Position numbers and translations under genes: made by a program
Shown: piece after piece, positions 53,861 to 62,014 of the stretch
Position numbering within the stretch: position 1 is the first letter of the stretch
How the letters are laid out: the number at the start of each line of letters is the position of its first letter
The notes under the pieces: generated by a model
What the model saw: only the letters and a program-made list of their open reading frames with translations
Databases searched by the model: none
What the model was told of the DNA's origin: nothing
NCBI RefSeq assembly: GCF_900111035.1
Contig: NZ_FOFU01000008.1
Location: 1-64,000, forward strand
DNA from: Treponema bryantii
Lineage (GTDB): Bacteria > Spirochaetota > Spirochaetia > Treponematales > Treponemataceae
Reading direction: 5' to 3'
Length of the DNA: 64,000 nt

Positions 53861-54004
53861 TTGCCATTCCTTCTGCAATTCAATATTATAGAAAGAACAT
53901 TATAATTTTACATAGCTGATTTCCGACGTGTCGTTGTACGAACGTGCAGCGGGGCGCTCGCCCGGATATTCGGGGAAATTGCGGACTTTGGCAAGGTGGT
54001 ATCT
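53861..54004 (+). promoter_or_regulatory. GC-rich leader of thrA
   Basis: TATAAT at 53901-53906 may be a -10 box (no clear -35). The following 90 nt are much more GC-rich than the region and contain short inverted repeats, TCGTTGTACGA, GGGCGCTCGCCC and CCGGATATTCGGG. I see no lysine-riboswitch or attenuator pattern with a T-run. Regulation of thrA here is possible but unproven. Confidence 0.4.
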
Positions 54005-56509
54005 ATGATTACTCTCAAATTCGGTGGAACGTCGATGGCTAATGCCCGACGTATTCTTGCTTCTGCGGACATTATTATCAACCGCGCAAAAGAAGACAGA
54101 CTTAGTGTTGTAGTTAGCGCAGCAGCCGGCGTTTCTAACACTCTTCAGGCTGCAATCGATGCATGTGTATCCGGCATTTCCGGAACAAATTACGTAAACG
54201 ACATTCGAAACACTCACAATGAAATCTGTCTTGAACTTCAGTCAAAGCTTCCTGGTTTTGATGCAGAAAAAACAATGGCTAAGATTGAGCCGAATTTTGG
54301 AGAGCTCGAAAAGCTCCTTGCTGGCTGTGTATCTTTCGGCGAGTGTCCTGACACAGTTCACTGCCGCATCATGGGTATGGGAGAACTTCTCTCAGCTCCA
54401 ATTATGGAAAACGTTCTTCTCGCAAAAAAGCAGAGCGTAATCTTCCTTGATTCAAGAAAATTTGTATTCACAACTGGAAATCAGAAAGAGGGTGAAGCTG
54501 ATTATTCTGCATGTAACGAAGCCTGCGCTCCATTCCGTGATGGCGCTTCTCCTCAGCAGACTCGCATTCTTTTGTTCCCAGGCTTTATCTGTACATTCAA
54601 CGGAGGTTCTGGAACAAAGCCTGTTATGGGACTTCTCGGTCGTAACGGTTCAGACTTCTCTGCAGCAATTATTGGTGCGTCACTTCGTGCTAAACGCGTA
54701 GAGTTCTGGACAGACGTAGACGGTGTTTATACTGCAGATCCACGCGTTGTAAAAGATGCAATTCTCGTAGACGATATGTCTTACGAAGAAGCTATGGAAC
54801 TTTCATTCTTTGGTTCTAAAGTACTTCATCCAAAAACAATTGCACCACTTCAGGCAAAGGGAATTGAAGCATGGAGCTTGAACAGCCATAATCCAAGTGC
54901 TCGTGGTACACGCATTGGTCAGGGACCATTTGAAAGCCGCGGTAAATCAAGCATTTGTGGTATTTCTTCTTTGAAGCACGTAAGTATGATCAGCGTGGGC
55001 GGTTCACTTATGCGCGGCCGCACCGGAATGGCAAGTAAGATTTTCTCTGCAGTTTCTTCTGCCGGTTCTTCTATTCTTTTGATTACTCAGTCTTCTTCTG
55101 AATATACAATTTCTTTCTGTGTACGCGACAGCGAGGCAGACATTGTAAAAGATGCTCTTGAAGCAAAGTTTGAGCTTGAAATCCGCGAAAAGCTTATTGA
55201 TGCAATTGATGTTCGCAAGGACTGCGCAATTGTTTCGGTTGTAGGCGACGGTATGATTGCTAACCGCGGTGTTGCAGGAAAATTCCTCAATGCTCTTTCA
55301 AGTCAGGATATCAATATTCTTGCAATTGCTCAGGGTAGTTCAGAGCGCTGTATTTCTGCAGTTATCGAAAATGAATATGCTGATACAGCCGTTCGTGCGG
55401 TTCATCAGTTCTTCTTCCATACTGCTCAGACAATCGAAGTATTTGCTTTCGGTGCCGGAACAATTGGTGGAACAATGATAGACCAGATCCGAGACCAGAG
55501 AGAAAAACTTCTTAAAGAAAATGTTGATATCAAGGTTCTCTGTATTACAACTATCGACGGTATGCTTTTGAATGAAGATGGACTCGATCTTTCTAACTGG
55601 CGCGACCAGATGAAAAAGCCTGATTTCCCATTCAATTCAAATCAGAATGTTGATGATATCATTAAGTTTGTCCGCGAAAAGAAACCACTTAATCCTGTAT
55701 TCGTAGATTGTACAGCTTCTTATGATTTACCGGAGCGTTACCTCGACATCTTGAACGCAGGCATGAGCATTGCAACACCAAACAAGCGTGCTAACTCTAT
55801 GGACATTAAGTTCTATCATGAGCTTCGTAGAACTGCTAACAAGATGCACCGCCGCTTCCTTTATGAGACAAACGTTGGTGCAGGTCTTCCTATTATTGAT
55901 ACTTTGCAGAACCTTTATAAGTCTGGTGATAAGCTTGATCACTTCAACGGAATTATGTCTGGTTCTCTTTCTTATATTTTTGGAAAACTTGACGAAGGTG
56001 TTCCTTTCAGCCAGGCTGTTCTTGAAGCAAAAGAACTTCGCTATACTGAGCCGGACCCACGCGATGACTTGAACGGAATGGACGTTGCCCGCAAGGGACT
56101 TATCATCGCCCGCGAGTCTGGTTACGATATTGAACTTTCTGATATTCAGATGTTCAAGGTATTCCCGGACAACTTTGATTCAAGCGGAACTGTTGAAGAG
56201 TTCTTGAAGAAGCTTCCAGAAGTTGATGATTACTTTGCAAAGAAGATTGCAGACCTTAAGAAGAAGGGTAAGGTACTCCGCATGGGTGCCACAATCAAAG
56301 ACGGAAAGGTTAGCGTTGGTATGATGGAAGTTGGACAGGATGATCCTCTGTACAGCGTAAAGGGTGGAGAAAACGCCTTCGTATTCTACACAGAACGCTA
56401 TCAGCCAATTCCTTTGACTGTCCGCGGATATGGTGCCGGTGCAGGCGTAACAGCTGCCGGTGTATTTGGAGATATCCTTAGAACTGTAAGCTTTAACCCT
56501 GAAAGATAA
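54005..56509 (+). CDS. thrA: Bifunctional aspartokinase/homoserine dehydrogenase
   Basis: 834 residues, a fusion. The aspartokinase part begins LKFGGTSMANARRIL and contains FTTGNQKEGEADY and WTDVDGVYTADPRVV; two ACT domains follow (VSMISVGGSLMRGRTG, AIVSVVGDGMIANRGVAG). The homoserine dehydrogenase part starts VFAFGAGTIGGTM and has GIMSGSLSYIFGKLDEG and DPRDDLNGMDVARKGLI. I chose ATG 54005 because AAGGTGG lies five bases upstream; GTG at 53996 is the alternative. It makes homoserine for threonine and methionine. ilvN follows after a palindromic element. Confidence 0.96.
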   Translation: MITLKFGGTSMANARRILASADIIINRAKEDRLSVVVSAAAGVSNTLQAAIDACVSGISGTNYVNDIRNTHNEICLELQSKLPGFDAEKTMAKIEPNFGELEKLLAGCVSFGECPDTVHCRIMGMGELLSAPIMENVLLAKKQSVIFLDSRKFVFTTGNQKEGEADYSACNEACAPFRDGASPQQTRILLFPGFICTFNGGSGTKPVMGLLGRNGSDFSAAIIGASLRAKRVEFWTDVDGVYTADPRVVKDAILVDDMSYEEAMELSFFGSKVLHPKTIAPLQAKGIEAWSLNSHNPSARGTRIGQGPFESRGKSSICGISSLKHVSMISVGGSLMRGRTGMASKIFSAVSSAGSSILLITQSSSEYTISFCVRDSEADIVKDALEAKFELEIREKLIDAIDVRKDCAIVSVVGDGMIANRGVAGKFLNALSSQDINILAIAQGSSERCISAVIENEYADTAVRAVHQFFFHTAQTIEVFAFGAGTIGGTMIDQIRDQREKLLKENVDIKVLCITTIDGMLLNEDGLDLSNWRDQMKKPDFPFNSNQNVDDIIKFVREKKPLNPVFVDCTASYDLPERYLDILNAGMSIATPNKRANSMDIKFYHELRRTANKMHRRFLYETNVGAGLPIIDTLQNLYKSGDKLDHFNGIMSGSLSYIFGKLDEGVPFSQAVLEAKELRYTEPDPRDDLNGMDVARKGLIIARESGYDIELSDIQMFKVFPDNFDSSGTVEEFLKKLPEVDDYFAKKIADLKKKGKVLRMGATIKDGKVSVGMMEVGQDDPLYSVKGGENAFVFYTERYQPIPLTVRGYGAGAGVTAAGVFGDILRTVSFNPER

Positions 56510-56517
56510 ATCTGCAT

Positions 56518-56585
56518 CGTCATTGCGAGCGAAGCGAAGCAATCTATTCGAATGGATTGCTTCGGACTACGTCCTCGTAATGACG
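56518..56585. repeat. CGTCATTGCGAG palindromic element, copy 2
   Basis: CGTCATTGCGAG (56518-56529) pairs with CTCGTAATGACG (56574-56585), one G-T; inside, GAAGCAATC pairs with GATTGCTTC. It begins 8 nt after the thrA stop, and its right edge plus the next bases give GGGGAG, the apparent ribosome site of ilvN. Confidence 0.9.
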
Positions 56586-56596
56586 GGGAGTTCAAT

Positions 56597-57085
56597 ATGG
56601 AAAAATATGTATTAAGTGTTTTAGTAGAAAACAAAACTGGTGTACTCAGCCGTGTTTCCGGTCTGTTCAGTCGTCGTGGTTACAATATCGATTCGCTCAC
56701 AGTTTGTGCTACAGACAAGCCTGAACAGAGCCGTATGACTATTGTTGTTACCGGCGATGAATATATCTTAGACCAGATTCAGAAGCAGCTTGCAAAACTG
56801 CAGGAAGTTATTGCAATTAAAAAGTGCGAGACTTCAAGTTCTGTACAGCGTGAAATGTCGCTTATTAAGGTAAAAGCCGAAGCAAGTAACCGTGGAACAA
56901 TTATTGAAACTGCGGATATTTATAAAGCTCGCATTGTAGATGTAAGCCTTGAGTCTGTGATTATTGAGATTACCGGAAGCGAAGAAAAGGTAGAAAGCCT
57001 TTTGCGCCTTCTCGAGCCATATGGAATACTTGAGTACGTAAGAACTGGTCTCACATCACTTGGTCGTGGTAGTGGGGTAATGTAA
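56597..57085 (+). CDS. ilvN: Acetolactate synthase small subunit
   Basis: 162 residues. The N-terminal ACT domain has the IlvH/IlvN signature (VLVENKTGVLSRVSGLFSRR, GYNIDSLTV, RMTIVV) and the C-terminal domain (RGTIIETADIYKARIVDVS). It confers valine feedback on acetolactate synthase. The start at 56597 follows GGGGAG; an earlier ATG at 56552 lies in the repeat and is rejected. The catalytic subunit gene is not next to it. A terminator follows at 57146. Confidence 0.95.
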   Translation: MEKYVLSVLVENKTGVLSRVSGLFSRRGYNIDSLTVCATDKPEQSRMTIVVTGDEYILDQIQKQLAKLQEVIAIKKCETSSSVQREMSLIKVKAEASNRGTIIETADIYKARIVDVSLESVIIEITGSEEKVESLLRLLEPYGILEYVRTGLTSLGRGSGVM

Positions 57086-57514
57086 TTTACACCACTTAGA
57101 TTCAGTTATACATTTTGAGACGGAACTTAGTTCCTTCTCGTTACCCAGCCGGAAGATCTTAAGTTGTCTTACCGGCTGTTTTTTTTGTCTGATAATGGTG
57201 CGGTCGGAATCAGAGAATGTGTTGTTGTTATAAATACTAACTAACGATAGTTTGGAATCTATTTGTTCGTTTTCTGTGCTTATTATGACTGGAATATAAA
57301 TCTCTTTATCGGATATTTCGAGTTCTCCGAAATCAATACTTCTGATATTAAGAGATGTCAGTTCGTTGTAAGGAACGGAATCACTTCCAATTTCAATCCA
57401 CAGAGGTCTGGCAGCGAGTAAAATACGACCTTCAGTAAACAGGTTTGAAATCAGTTCTTTTTGAAATTTAATCAGTTTTAATTCTTCTGTTGGATGTAAA
57501 ATTACCACTGCCAT
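57056..57514 (-). CDS. Hypothetical protein, convergent with ilvN
   Basis: An open frame of 152 residues with no recognised domain and no signal peptide. The first 110 residues look protein-like (VVILHPTEELKLIKFQKELI, WIEIGSDSVPYNEL). The last 45 are antisense to the ilvN terminator and to 30 bases of ilvN, so the native end may be earlier or the gene may be decayed. No ribosome site is seen before the ATG. Confidence 0.5.
   Translation of the reverse strand: MAVVILHPTEELKLIKFQKELISNLFTEGRILLAARPLWIEIGSDSVPYNELTSLNIRSIDFGELEISDKEIYIPVIISTENEQIDSKLSLVSIYNNNTFSDSDRTIIRQKKQPVRQLKIFRLGNEKELSSVSKCITESKWCKLHYPTTTTK
57146..57186 (+). terminator. Terminator of ilvN
   Basis: CAGCCGG (57146-57152) pairs with CCGGCTG (57172-57178), extended by AAGA/TCTT, then eight T. 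It reads on the plus strand and lies inside the minus-strand frame 57056-57514. Confidence 0.85.
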
Positions 57515-57558
57515 ACGGGGAGTATAACTTTTTTTAATAATTTGGTATAGTTTTAAAT

Positions 57559-59376
57559 ATGAAAATGCCTAAGTTTACATCTTTGACTAAAATACAGAAA
57601 AGCCTTGTTGTAGCGCTTGTAGTTTTTTTGCTTCTTGATATTACTGCCGGTATTATTCTTTTAGTGAATAAAAATAAATCTGCAGTAAAGCTCGTTGGCC
57701 CGGGCGGTGTAACTACAAATCTTTATTCTCTTGATTCAGCAGCTACTAAGGGAACTGTGAATGACGGCTATGCGAATTTTAAATTTACAAAAGCTCAGAA
57801 AGAATATTTCTATAAAACATATAATGAACAGGGCTCTGTTGCATTAACAATCTGTCTTCAGATGATGCCTACAAGAAAACAGAAGGAACTTATGGATTCA
57901 GACAACCAGACTGTTCTTCGATATGGTTTTCTTGGTAAAGATGATTTTACTATTGAAGGCAAGTTTATAAAGAAAAAGTATCCGGATACAAGACGTATTC
58001 AGATTCAGGCAGATGAAAAGAATGCTCCGGAACTTTTTGATGTATCTTTTGCTGTTCAGAAAAATGATAATATAGAAAAATTTACACCGGAAGGATTCTT
58101 TGTTTATTCAACTGTTCGTTGTCGTGTAATTGCTGCAATTGTTGTTCCTGCAGAAATTGGTTTTGATTATAAAGCTGAAATTCCATTTGTCGGCTTTGCC
58201 TGCAACGGTGGTGTAATTGATTTTACAAACAAAAGTTTTGATTTTTCGGGCAGTTCAATGGTATTCCCTGTTCAGAGCAATAATAAACAGTCTATGCCGG
58301 AGTTTAGAGTATTGCTTTCTGATAATCTGGAAAATAAAACTACACGTGAACACTCTGTTAGAGTTCAGATGAATGTTGGTGGTGAAAAGCTCTATCTGAA
58401 TAATGTTGAAGCTGCACGTGAACTTATAATTCCAACGGGCGCTCTTAATACTCCTTTTTCCCGTGTTGAATTTACAGATAATTCAGAATGTGTTGAATCT
58501 CTTATTATGCGTGGAACCGGTATTGCAGGAGACGAAGTTCTTGATCCTGTTAGAACTGATCCCGGCTTAATTTTGAATTATAAAACTTCTCAGTGGCGCA
58601 CTGCAGATTATGAACTGTTTGAGTGGGACAGATTCCCTCAGATTCTTTTCTTTGATACACGTAATTACGAAGTTCAGGATAAACTTTTCAGACGTATGGC
58701 CTTTTTCGTTGAGAAGCAGGGCTATAAAGGCCGGCTGCTTACAAATGATGAACTCGGTGACATGCACGGCTACAATGCTCATGATTACAGTGCAGAAAGT
58801 ATGGCCCGCTTTTTCAATAAGGCTACGGAAATTGGTTTTCAGTTAAACGAAGAAGAGCTTCTTTTAAAACGTATTCTTATTCACAATAAGCTTTTTGAAA
58901 GTGATGGTCTTTATGTTAAGGCAAATGAGGGCGGTCTTGTTTCAATTTCCCGTGAAACTCCGCTCTGGAGCCGTACAAATCTCCTTGCTCATGAAGGCTG
59001 GCATACAATCTTCTTCCGTGATGCTGAATTCCGAAATTTTGTTTCTGCTGTTTATTATACTTTTGATCCAACTTCGCTCGAATTCCTTATAGACTACTTT
59101 AAATCTCAGCCAAGTCTTGGTTATGACATTAATGATGAATATCTTATGCATAACGAATTTATGGCCTATATAATGCAGCAGAAGCTTTCTGGGGTTTCTA
59201 AATACTTTGTGCATCTTGCTAACCGGGGAACTGTAATTGATTTTACACCAGAACTTGCTTCCTATGTCAGAAAAACAGAAGGCCGCGGTTTTGAAGACGC
59301 GGCCAACGCATTAAATGATTTTGTATTTGATAAGTACGGAATCGTGTGTGGAAATATAGCACTGGTTAACCGTTAA
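57559..59376 (+). CDS. Membrane-anchored putative zinc metallopeptidase
   Basis: 605 residues. One N-terminal membrane helix (SLVVALVVFLLLDITAGIILLV) puts the bulk outside the cytoplasm. Residues 60-370 are beta-rich and unassigned. The C-terminal part has LLAHEGWHTIFF, an HExxH match at H478-H482, and about 50 residues later YLMHNEFMAY, where E533 could be the third zinc ligand (gluzincin pattern). I cannot name a family. TATAGT stands 7 nt before the ATG. It converges with the MBL gene, overlapping by 4 nt. Confidence 0.82.
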   Translation: MKMPKFTSLTKIQKSLVVALVVFLLLDITAGIILLVNKNKSAVKLVGPGGVTTNLYSLDSAATKGTVNDGYANFKFTKAQKEYFYKTYNEQGSVALTICLQMMPTRKQKELMDSDNQTVLRYGFLGKDDFTIEGKFIKKKYPDTRRIQIQADEKNAPELFDVSFAVQKNDNIEKFTPEGFFVYSTVRCRVIAAIVVPAEIGFDYKAEIPFVGFACNGGVIDFTNKSFDFSGSSMVFPVQSNNKQSMPEFRVLLSDNLENKTTREHSVRVQMNVGGEKLYLNNVEAARELIIPTGALNTPFSRVEFTDNSECVESLIMRGTGIAGDEVLDPVRTDPGLILNYKTSQWRTADYELFEWDRFPQILFFDTRNYEVQDKLFRRMAFFVEKQGYKGRLLTNDELGDMHGYNAHDYSAESMARFFNKATEIGFQLNEEELLLKRILIHNKLFESDGLYVKANEGGLVSISRETPLWSRTNLLAHEGWHTIFFRDAEFRNFVSAVYYTFDPTSLEFLIDYFKSQPSLGYDINDEYLMHNEFMAYIMQQKLSGVSKYFVHLANRGTVIDFTPELASYVRKTEGRGFEDAANALNDFVFDKYGIVCGNIALVNR

Positions 59377-59972
59377 TTTCTGACACGGTCATTCTGCGGA
59401 CTCTGGATCATTTTCTTGAAGTCTGCAGTAAAAGCCTTTACAGCTCCGAGGGTTGTCGGTGGGCCGTGACCTGGCATAAGAATCACATTATCCTGCTGAG
59501 AGAAAATCTTTTTTTCGATATTTGATTTTAAGATATATTCAGAGTAACTTGAGTTTGTACTTCCGATTTCACCAGCCGAAAGAATGTCCCCTGTAAAAAG
59601 AATGTTTCCAATCTGATAAACAACTGAGTCTGATGTGTGTCCCGGAACGGACATGTATTTTACAATCATCTTTGCAAGACGAAGTGTACCGTCGCCGGAT
59701 ATTACAGTTGTTTCTTCACCGGCAACTTCCCAGTCGGCAGCAAGAATTTTAGGTGAATAGATTTTTCTGAGAGTGTGAAGTCCGCCTGCATGTGAGCCGT
59801 GGTTGTGGGTAATCAAAACTGCTACAAGCTTAAGATGGTTATCTTCGATACGTGAAATTATTTCTTCTGTAATTTTACCAGGGTCAATTATGATTGCCTC
59901 AGAGGTCTTTTCATTTACAACAATGTAGCAGTTAGAAAATCCGCCTATATTCAGATGGAAGTAAACTTTCAT
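59373..59972 (-). CDS. MBL-fold metallo-hydrolase with altered metal motif
   Basis: 199 residues, glyoxalase-II/YcbL-like. THNHGSHAGG replaces the usual THxHxDH: Asp is Ser60, which should weaken the second metal site. Other ligands are present (VPGHTSDS, LFTGDIL, MPGHGPPT). The physiological substrate is unknown. The ATG overlaps the stop of the pentapeptide gene (ATGA), so the two are coupled. Confidence 0.88.
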   Translation of the reverse strand: MKVYFHLNIGGFSNCYIVVNEKTSEAIIIDPGKITEEIISRIEDNHLKLVAVLITHNHGSHAGGLHTLRKIYSPKILAADWEVAGEETTVISGDGTLRLAKMIVKYMSVPGHTSDSVVYQIGNILFTGDILSAGEIGSTNSSYSEYILKSNIEKKIFSQQDNVILMPGHGPPTTLGAVKAFTADFKKMIQSPQNDRVRN

Positions 59973-60649
59973 AAGCTGCCTCCATCTACAATTGAGTTTC
60001 CAAATGACATGTCATTTTCTGAAAGAGCTTTTCCTTCTGGAGTGAAAAGAGCTTCTCGGGTATTAGACATCTTGAAAGAAACGTTTGTTCTTTTTGAATC
60101 ATAAAAAAGAGATTTCTTTAAGTTACAGTTTCTGAAAGATGTATCTATAAGGGTAGAGGCAATAAAGCGGGAATTAAAAAGGTCTGAGTCATCAAATGAA
60201 GACTGATAGGCTTTGATTCCGTTGAAATTGCTCTGAATGATATCACTGGATGTGAAGAGTGTATGTGTAAAGGTTGCACCTGAAAAAGATGTAAAGAGTG
60301 AATTACTTTTGATAAAACTGCAGTCGTTGAAAATTGCAAAATCAAAAATACACATGCGGAACACTACATTACTTGAACTGATATTATTAAATGTACAGTT
60401 TGTAAAGGTACAGCCGTAAAACTTTTTATTGGAAATATCAATGTTAGAAAAAAGAAGTCCGCAGACATTTAGGCCAACAATTTTATCATGTTCAGAAATG
60501 TATTTGTAAATATCTGCCTTAAACTTTCCCGGGTCTGGAATGTGGTCCAGACAGTAGTTTTTGTCATCGGTGAGATTGCCATCTTCATCGAAGGTTGAAA
60601 TTGCGAGGTTTCGGCAGTAATGTACGAGGCACTTATTCTGCGTGAACAT
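59969..60649 (-). CDS. Pentapeptide-repeat protein
   Basis: 226 residues. The N-terminal 60 residues contain several Cys and His (CLVHYC, NYCLDH), possibly a metal site. From about residue 70 onward there is a run of A(D/N)LxX-type pentapeptides (NKKFYGCTFTNCTFNNIS, DSDLFNSRFIASTLIDTSF), which form a right-handed beta-helix. The start at 60649 follows TATAAT by 6 nt with no ribosome site. An earlier in-frame ATG at 60769 lies in the divergent gene. The function is unknown. Confidence 0.85.
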   Translation of the reverse strand: MFTQNKCLVHYCRNLAISTFDEDGNLTDDKNYCLDHIPDPGKFKADIYKYISEHDKIVGLNVCGLLFSNIDISNKKFYGCTFTNCTFNNISSSNVVFRMCIFDFAIFNDCSFIKSNSLFTSFSGATFTHTLFTSSDIIQSNFNGIKAYQSSFDDSDLFNSRFIASTLIDTSFRNCNLKKSLFYDSKRTNVSFKMSNTREALFTPEGKALSENDMSFGNSIVDGGSL

Positions 60650-60694
60650 AATTTTATTATAGTAGAAAGTTGTAAAAAATGATACTATATAATT

Positions 60695-60973
60695 ATGATT
60701 TGCTGGAAATGCCATAAAGAAATTTCTGTTGAAAAGCCTGTTCGTGGGGATGAATGTCCGCTCTGTCATGCTGATTTACATGTATGTAAGGCGTGTGAGT
60801 TTTACGAAAGTGGAGCCCATAACGACTGCCGTGAAAGTTCTGCTGAGTTTGTAAGCGATAAGGAACGCGGTAATTTCTGTGATTATTTCCGTGCATCAAC
60901 AAAAATCACAAAAGGTGAGGTTACATCAAAATCTGATGCAGCAAGATCTGCTTTTGATGCCCTTTTTAAATAG
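60695..60973 (+). CDS. Small zinc-ribbon protein
   Basis: 92 residues with three Cys pairs: CWKCHKE, CPLCHAD and CKACEFY, then C and C (NDCRES, NFCDYF). The C-terminal tail has TSKSDAARSAFDALFK. It resembles spirochaete small Zn-ribbon proteins of unknown function. TATAAT is one base before the ATG, so the true promoter must lie further upstream or the protein starts elsewhere; no later Met exists in frame. It diverges from the pentapeptide gene. Confidence 0.8.
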   Translation: MICWKCHKEISVEKPVRGDECPLCHADLHVCKACEFYESGAHNDCRESSAEFVSDKERGNFCDYFRASTKITKGEVTSKSDAARSAFDALFK

Positions 60974-61118
60974 TTTCTCACAAATGCCTAAAATCGAAGA
61001 ACCGTTAAAAACAAAGCGCTTTAGCGGTTTGTTTAGGTTCATCGAAAAAAAGGCACAGAGCGAGATTTATCGAGCGAATAAATAGACTTTTGTTCTGTGC
61101 CCTCTGTGAGGAATTTAA
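60972..61118. repeat. Dispersed palindromic repeat, copy C (longest)
   Basis: It has an outer pair TTCTCACA / TGTGAGGAA, a TCGAAGAACC / GGTTCATCGA stem (about 60990 and 61036, one mismatch) holding an AACAAA/TTTGTT hairpin, and a GGCACAGAG / CTCTGTGCC region. It fills the gap between the zinc-ribbon gene and murI. Its last AGGAATTT is 12 nt before the murI start, and no better ribosome site is seen there. Confidence 0.85.
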
Positions 61119-61129
61119 ACTGGATAATT

Positions 61130-61996
61130 ATGACTGACTTTGTGTTTATAGACAGTGGCGTGGGTGGGATTCCATATATGATGAAGCTTCTGGAAAAGAA
61201 GCCTGAATCTTCGTGTGTGTATGTTGCAGATACTGAGAACTTTCCATATGGAGAAAAATCTCATGAGCAGGTTGTAGAATGTGTGCTTGAGCTTGTTGGA
61301 AAAATCCGCACTCAGTTTGCTCCTAAGGTGATTGTTGTTGCCTGTAATACTATGAGTGTAAATGCTCTGGATGAACTGCGTGCAAAGTATTCTGATATTC
61401 AGTTTGTAGGAACTGTTCCTGCTATTAAACTTGCGGCAAGTGTTTCTAAAAAGCGCCGCATTGGTCTGCTTGCTACAAAGGCTACCTGTGAAAATCCTTA
61501 TAATTTAGAACTCAAAGAAAAATTTGCCAGTGACTGTGTACTTGTTACCCGCGGTGACGGTGAACTTGTTTCTTTTATTGAACATAATGCATTTACTGCC
61601 AGCCGCGAAGAATGTCTTGCGGCTATTAAGCCTGCGGTTGATTTCTTCCGTAAGGAAGACTGTGATGCGGTAATTCTTGGCTGTACTCATTTTTTGAATT
61701 TTACTGATGTCTTTGAAGCGGCTTGTGAGCCGGATATTAAGGTTGTTGATTCGGTTGATGGTGTTGTGAGACATTCTTTACAAGTGCTCGCGGCGGCTCA
61801 GGCACAGCCTTCGCCGAGACTCGCTAAAAACAGTCCATCGGACTGTTTTTACCCTGCTGACGCAGGGCCGCTCCCTAAGGGGTCGTCTTCTCCCTCCTTG
61901 TTTATCACCGGTTTTCGTGACACTGAGGAAGAAAATCAGTATAATGTGCTTTGTTCACGATTTGGCATTCAATTCGGCGGTTTGCTGAGTAAATAG
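61130..61996 (+). CDS. murI: Glutamate racemase
   Basis: 288 residues. It makes D-Glu for peptidoglycan. IDSGVGGIPYMMKLL, ADTENFPYGEKS, VVACNTMSV (first catalytic Cys) and LGCTHFLNF (second Cys) are the family motifs. The start at 61130 fits the family; an upstream ATG at 61097 would read through the repeat. Residues about 225-259 (NSPSDCFYPADAGPLPKG and flanks) are encoded by palindromic DNA and look like an in-frame insertion before the last helices. It precedes purC by 18 nt. Confidence 0.95.
   Translation: MTDFVFIDSGVGGIPYMMKLLEKKPESSCVYVADTENFPYGEKSHEQVVECVLELVGKIRTQFAPKVIVVACNTMSVNALDELRAKYSDIQFVGTVPAIKLAASVSKKRRIGLLATKATCENPYNLELKEKFASDCVLVTRGDGELVSFIEHNAFTASREECLAAIKPAVDFFRKEDCDAVILGCTHFLNFTDVFEAACEPDIKVVDSVDGVVRHSLQVLAAAQAQPSPRLAKNSPSDCFYPADAGPLPKGSSSPSLFITGFRDTEEENQYNVLCSRFGIQFGGLLSK
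61826..61867 (+). repeat. In-frame palindromic insertion inside murI
   Basis: AAAAACAGTCC (61826-61836) pairs perfectly with GGACTGTTTTT (61840-61850), and CCCTGC (61852-61857) with GCAGGG (61862-61867). Related GC-rich sequence runs on both sides from about 61800 to 61905. The reading frame stays open through it. Confidence 0.75.
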
Positions 61997-62014
61997 ATTT
62001 ATAAGAGGAAAAAA

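Noticed and set aside
53861-54004. Lysine riboswitch or threonine attenuator before thrA
   Set aside because: Too short for a lysine riboswitch, and no leader peptide rich in Thr/Ile or terminator hairpin with T-run is visible.
56552-56596. Earlier ilvN start at 56552
   Set aside because: It would translate part of the palindromic repeat; the family start and the GGGGAG site support 56597.
59000-59300. Prophage or integrative element in the window
   Set aside because: No integrase, phage structural gene or attachment duplication is seen anywhere; only the IS fragment at 1-352 is a clear mobile gene.
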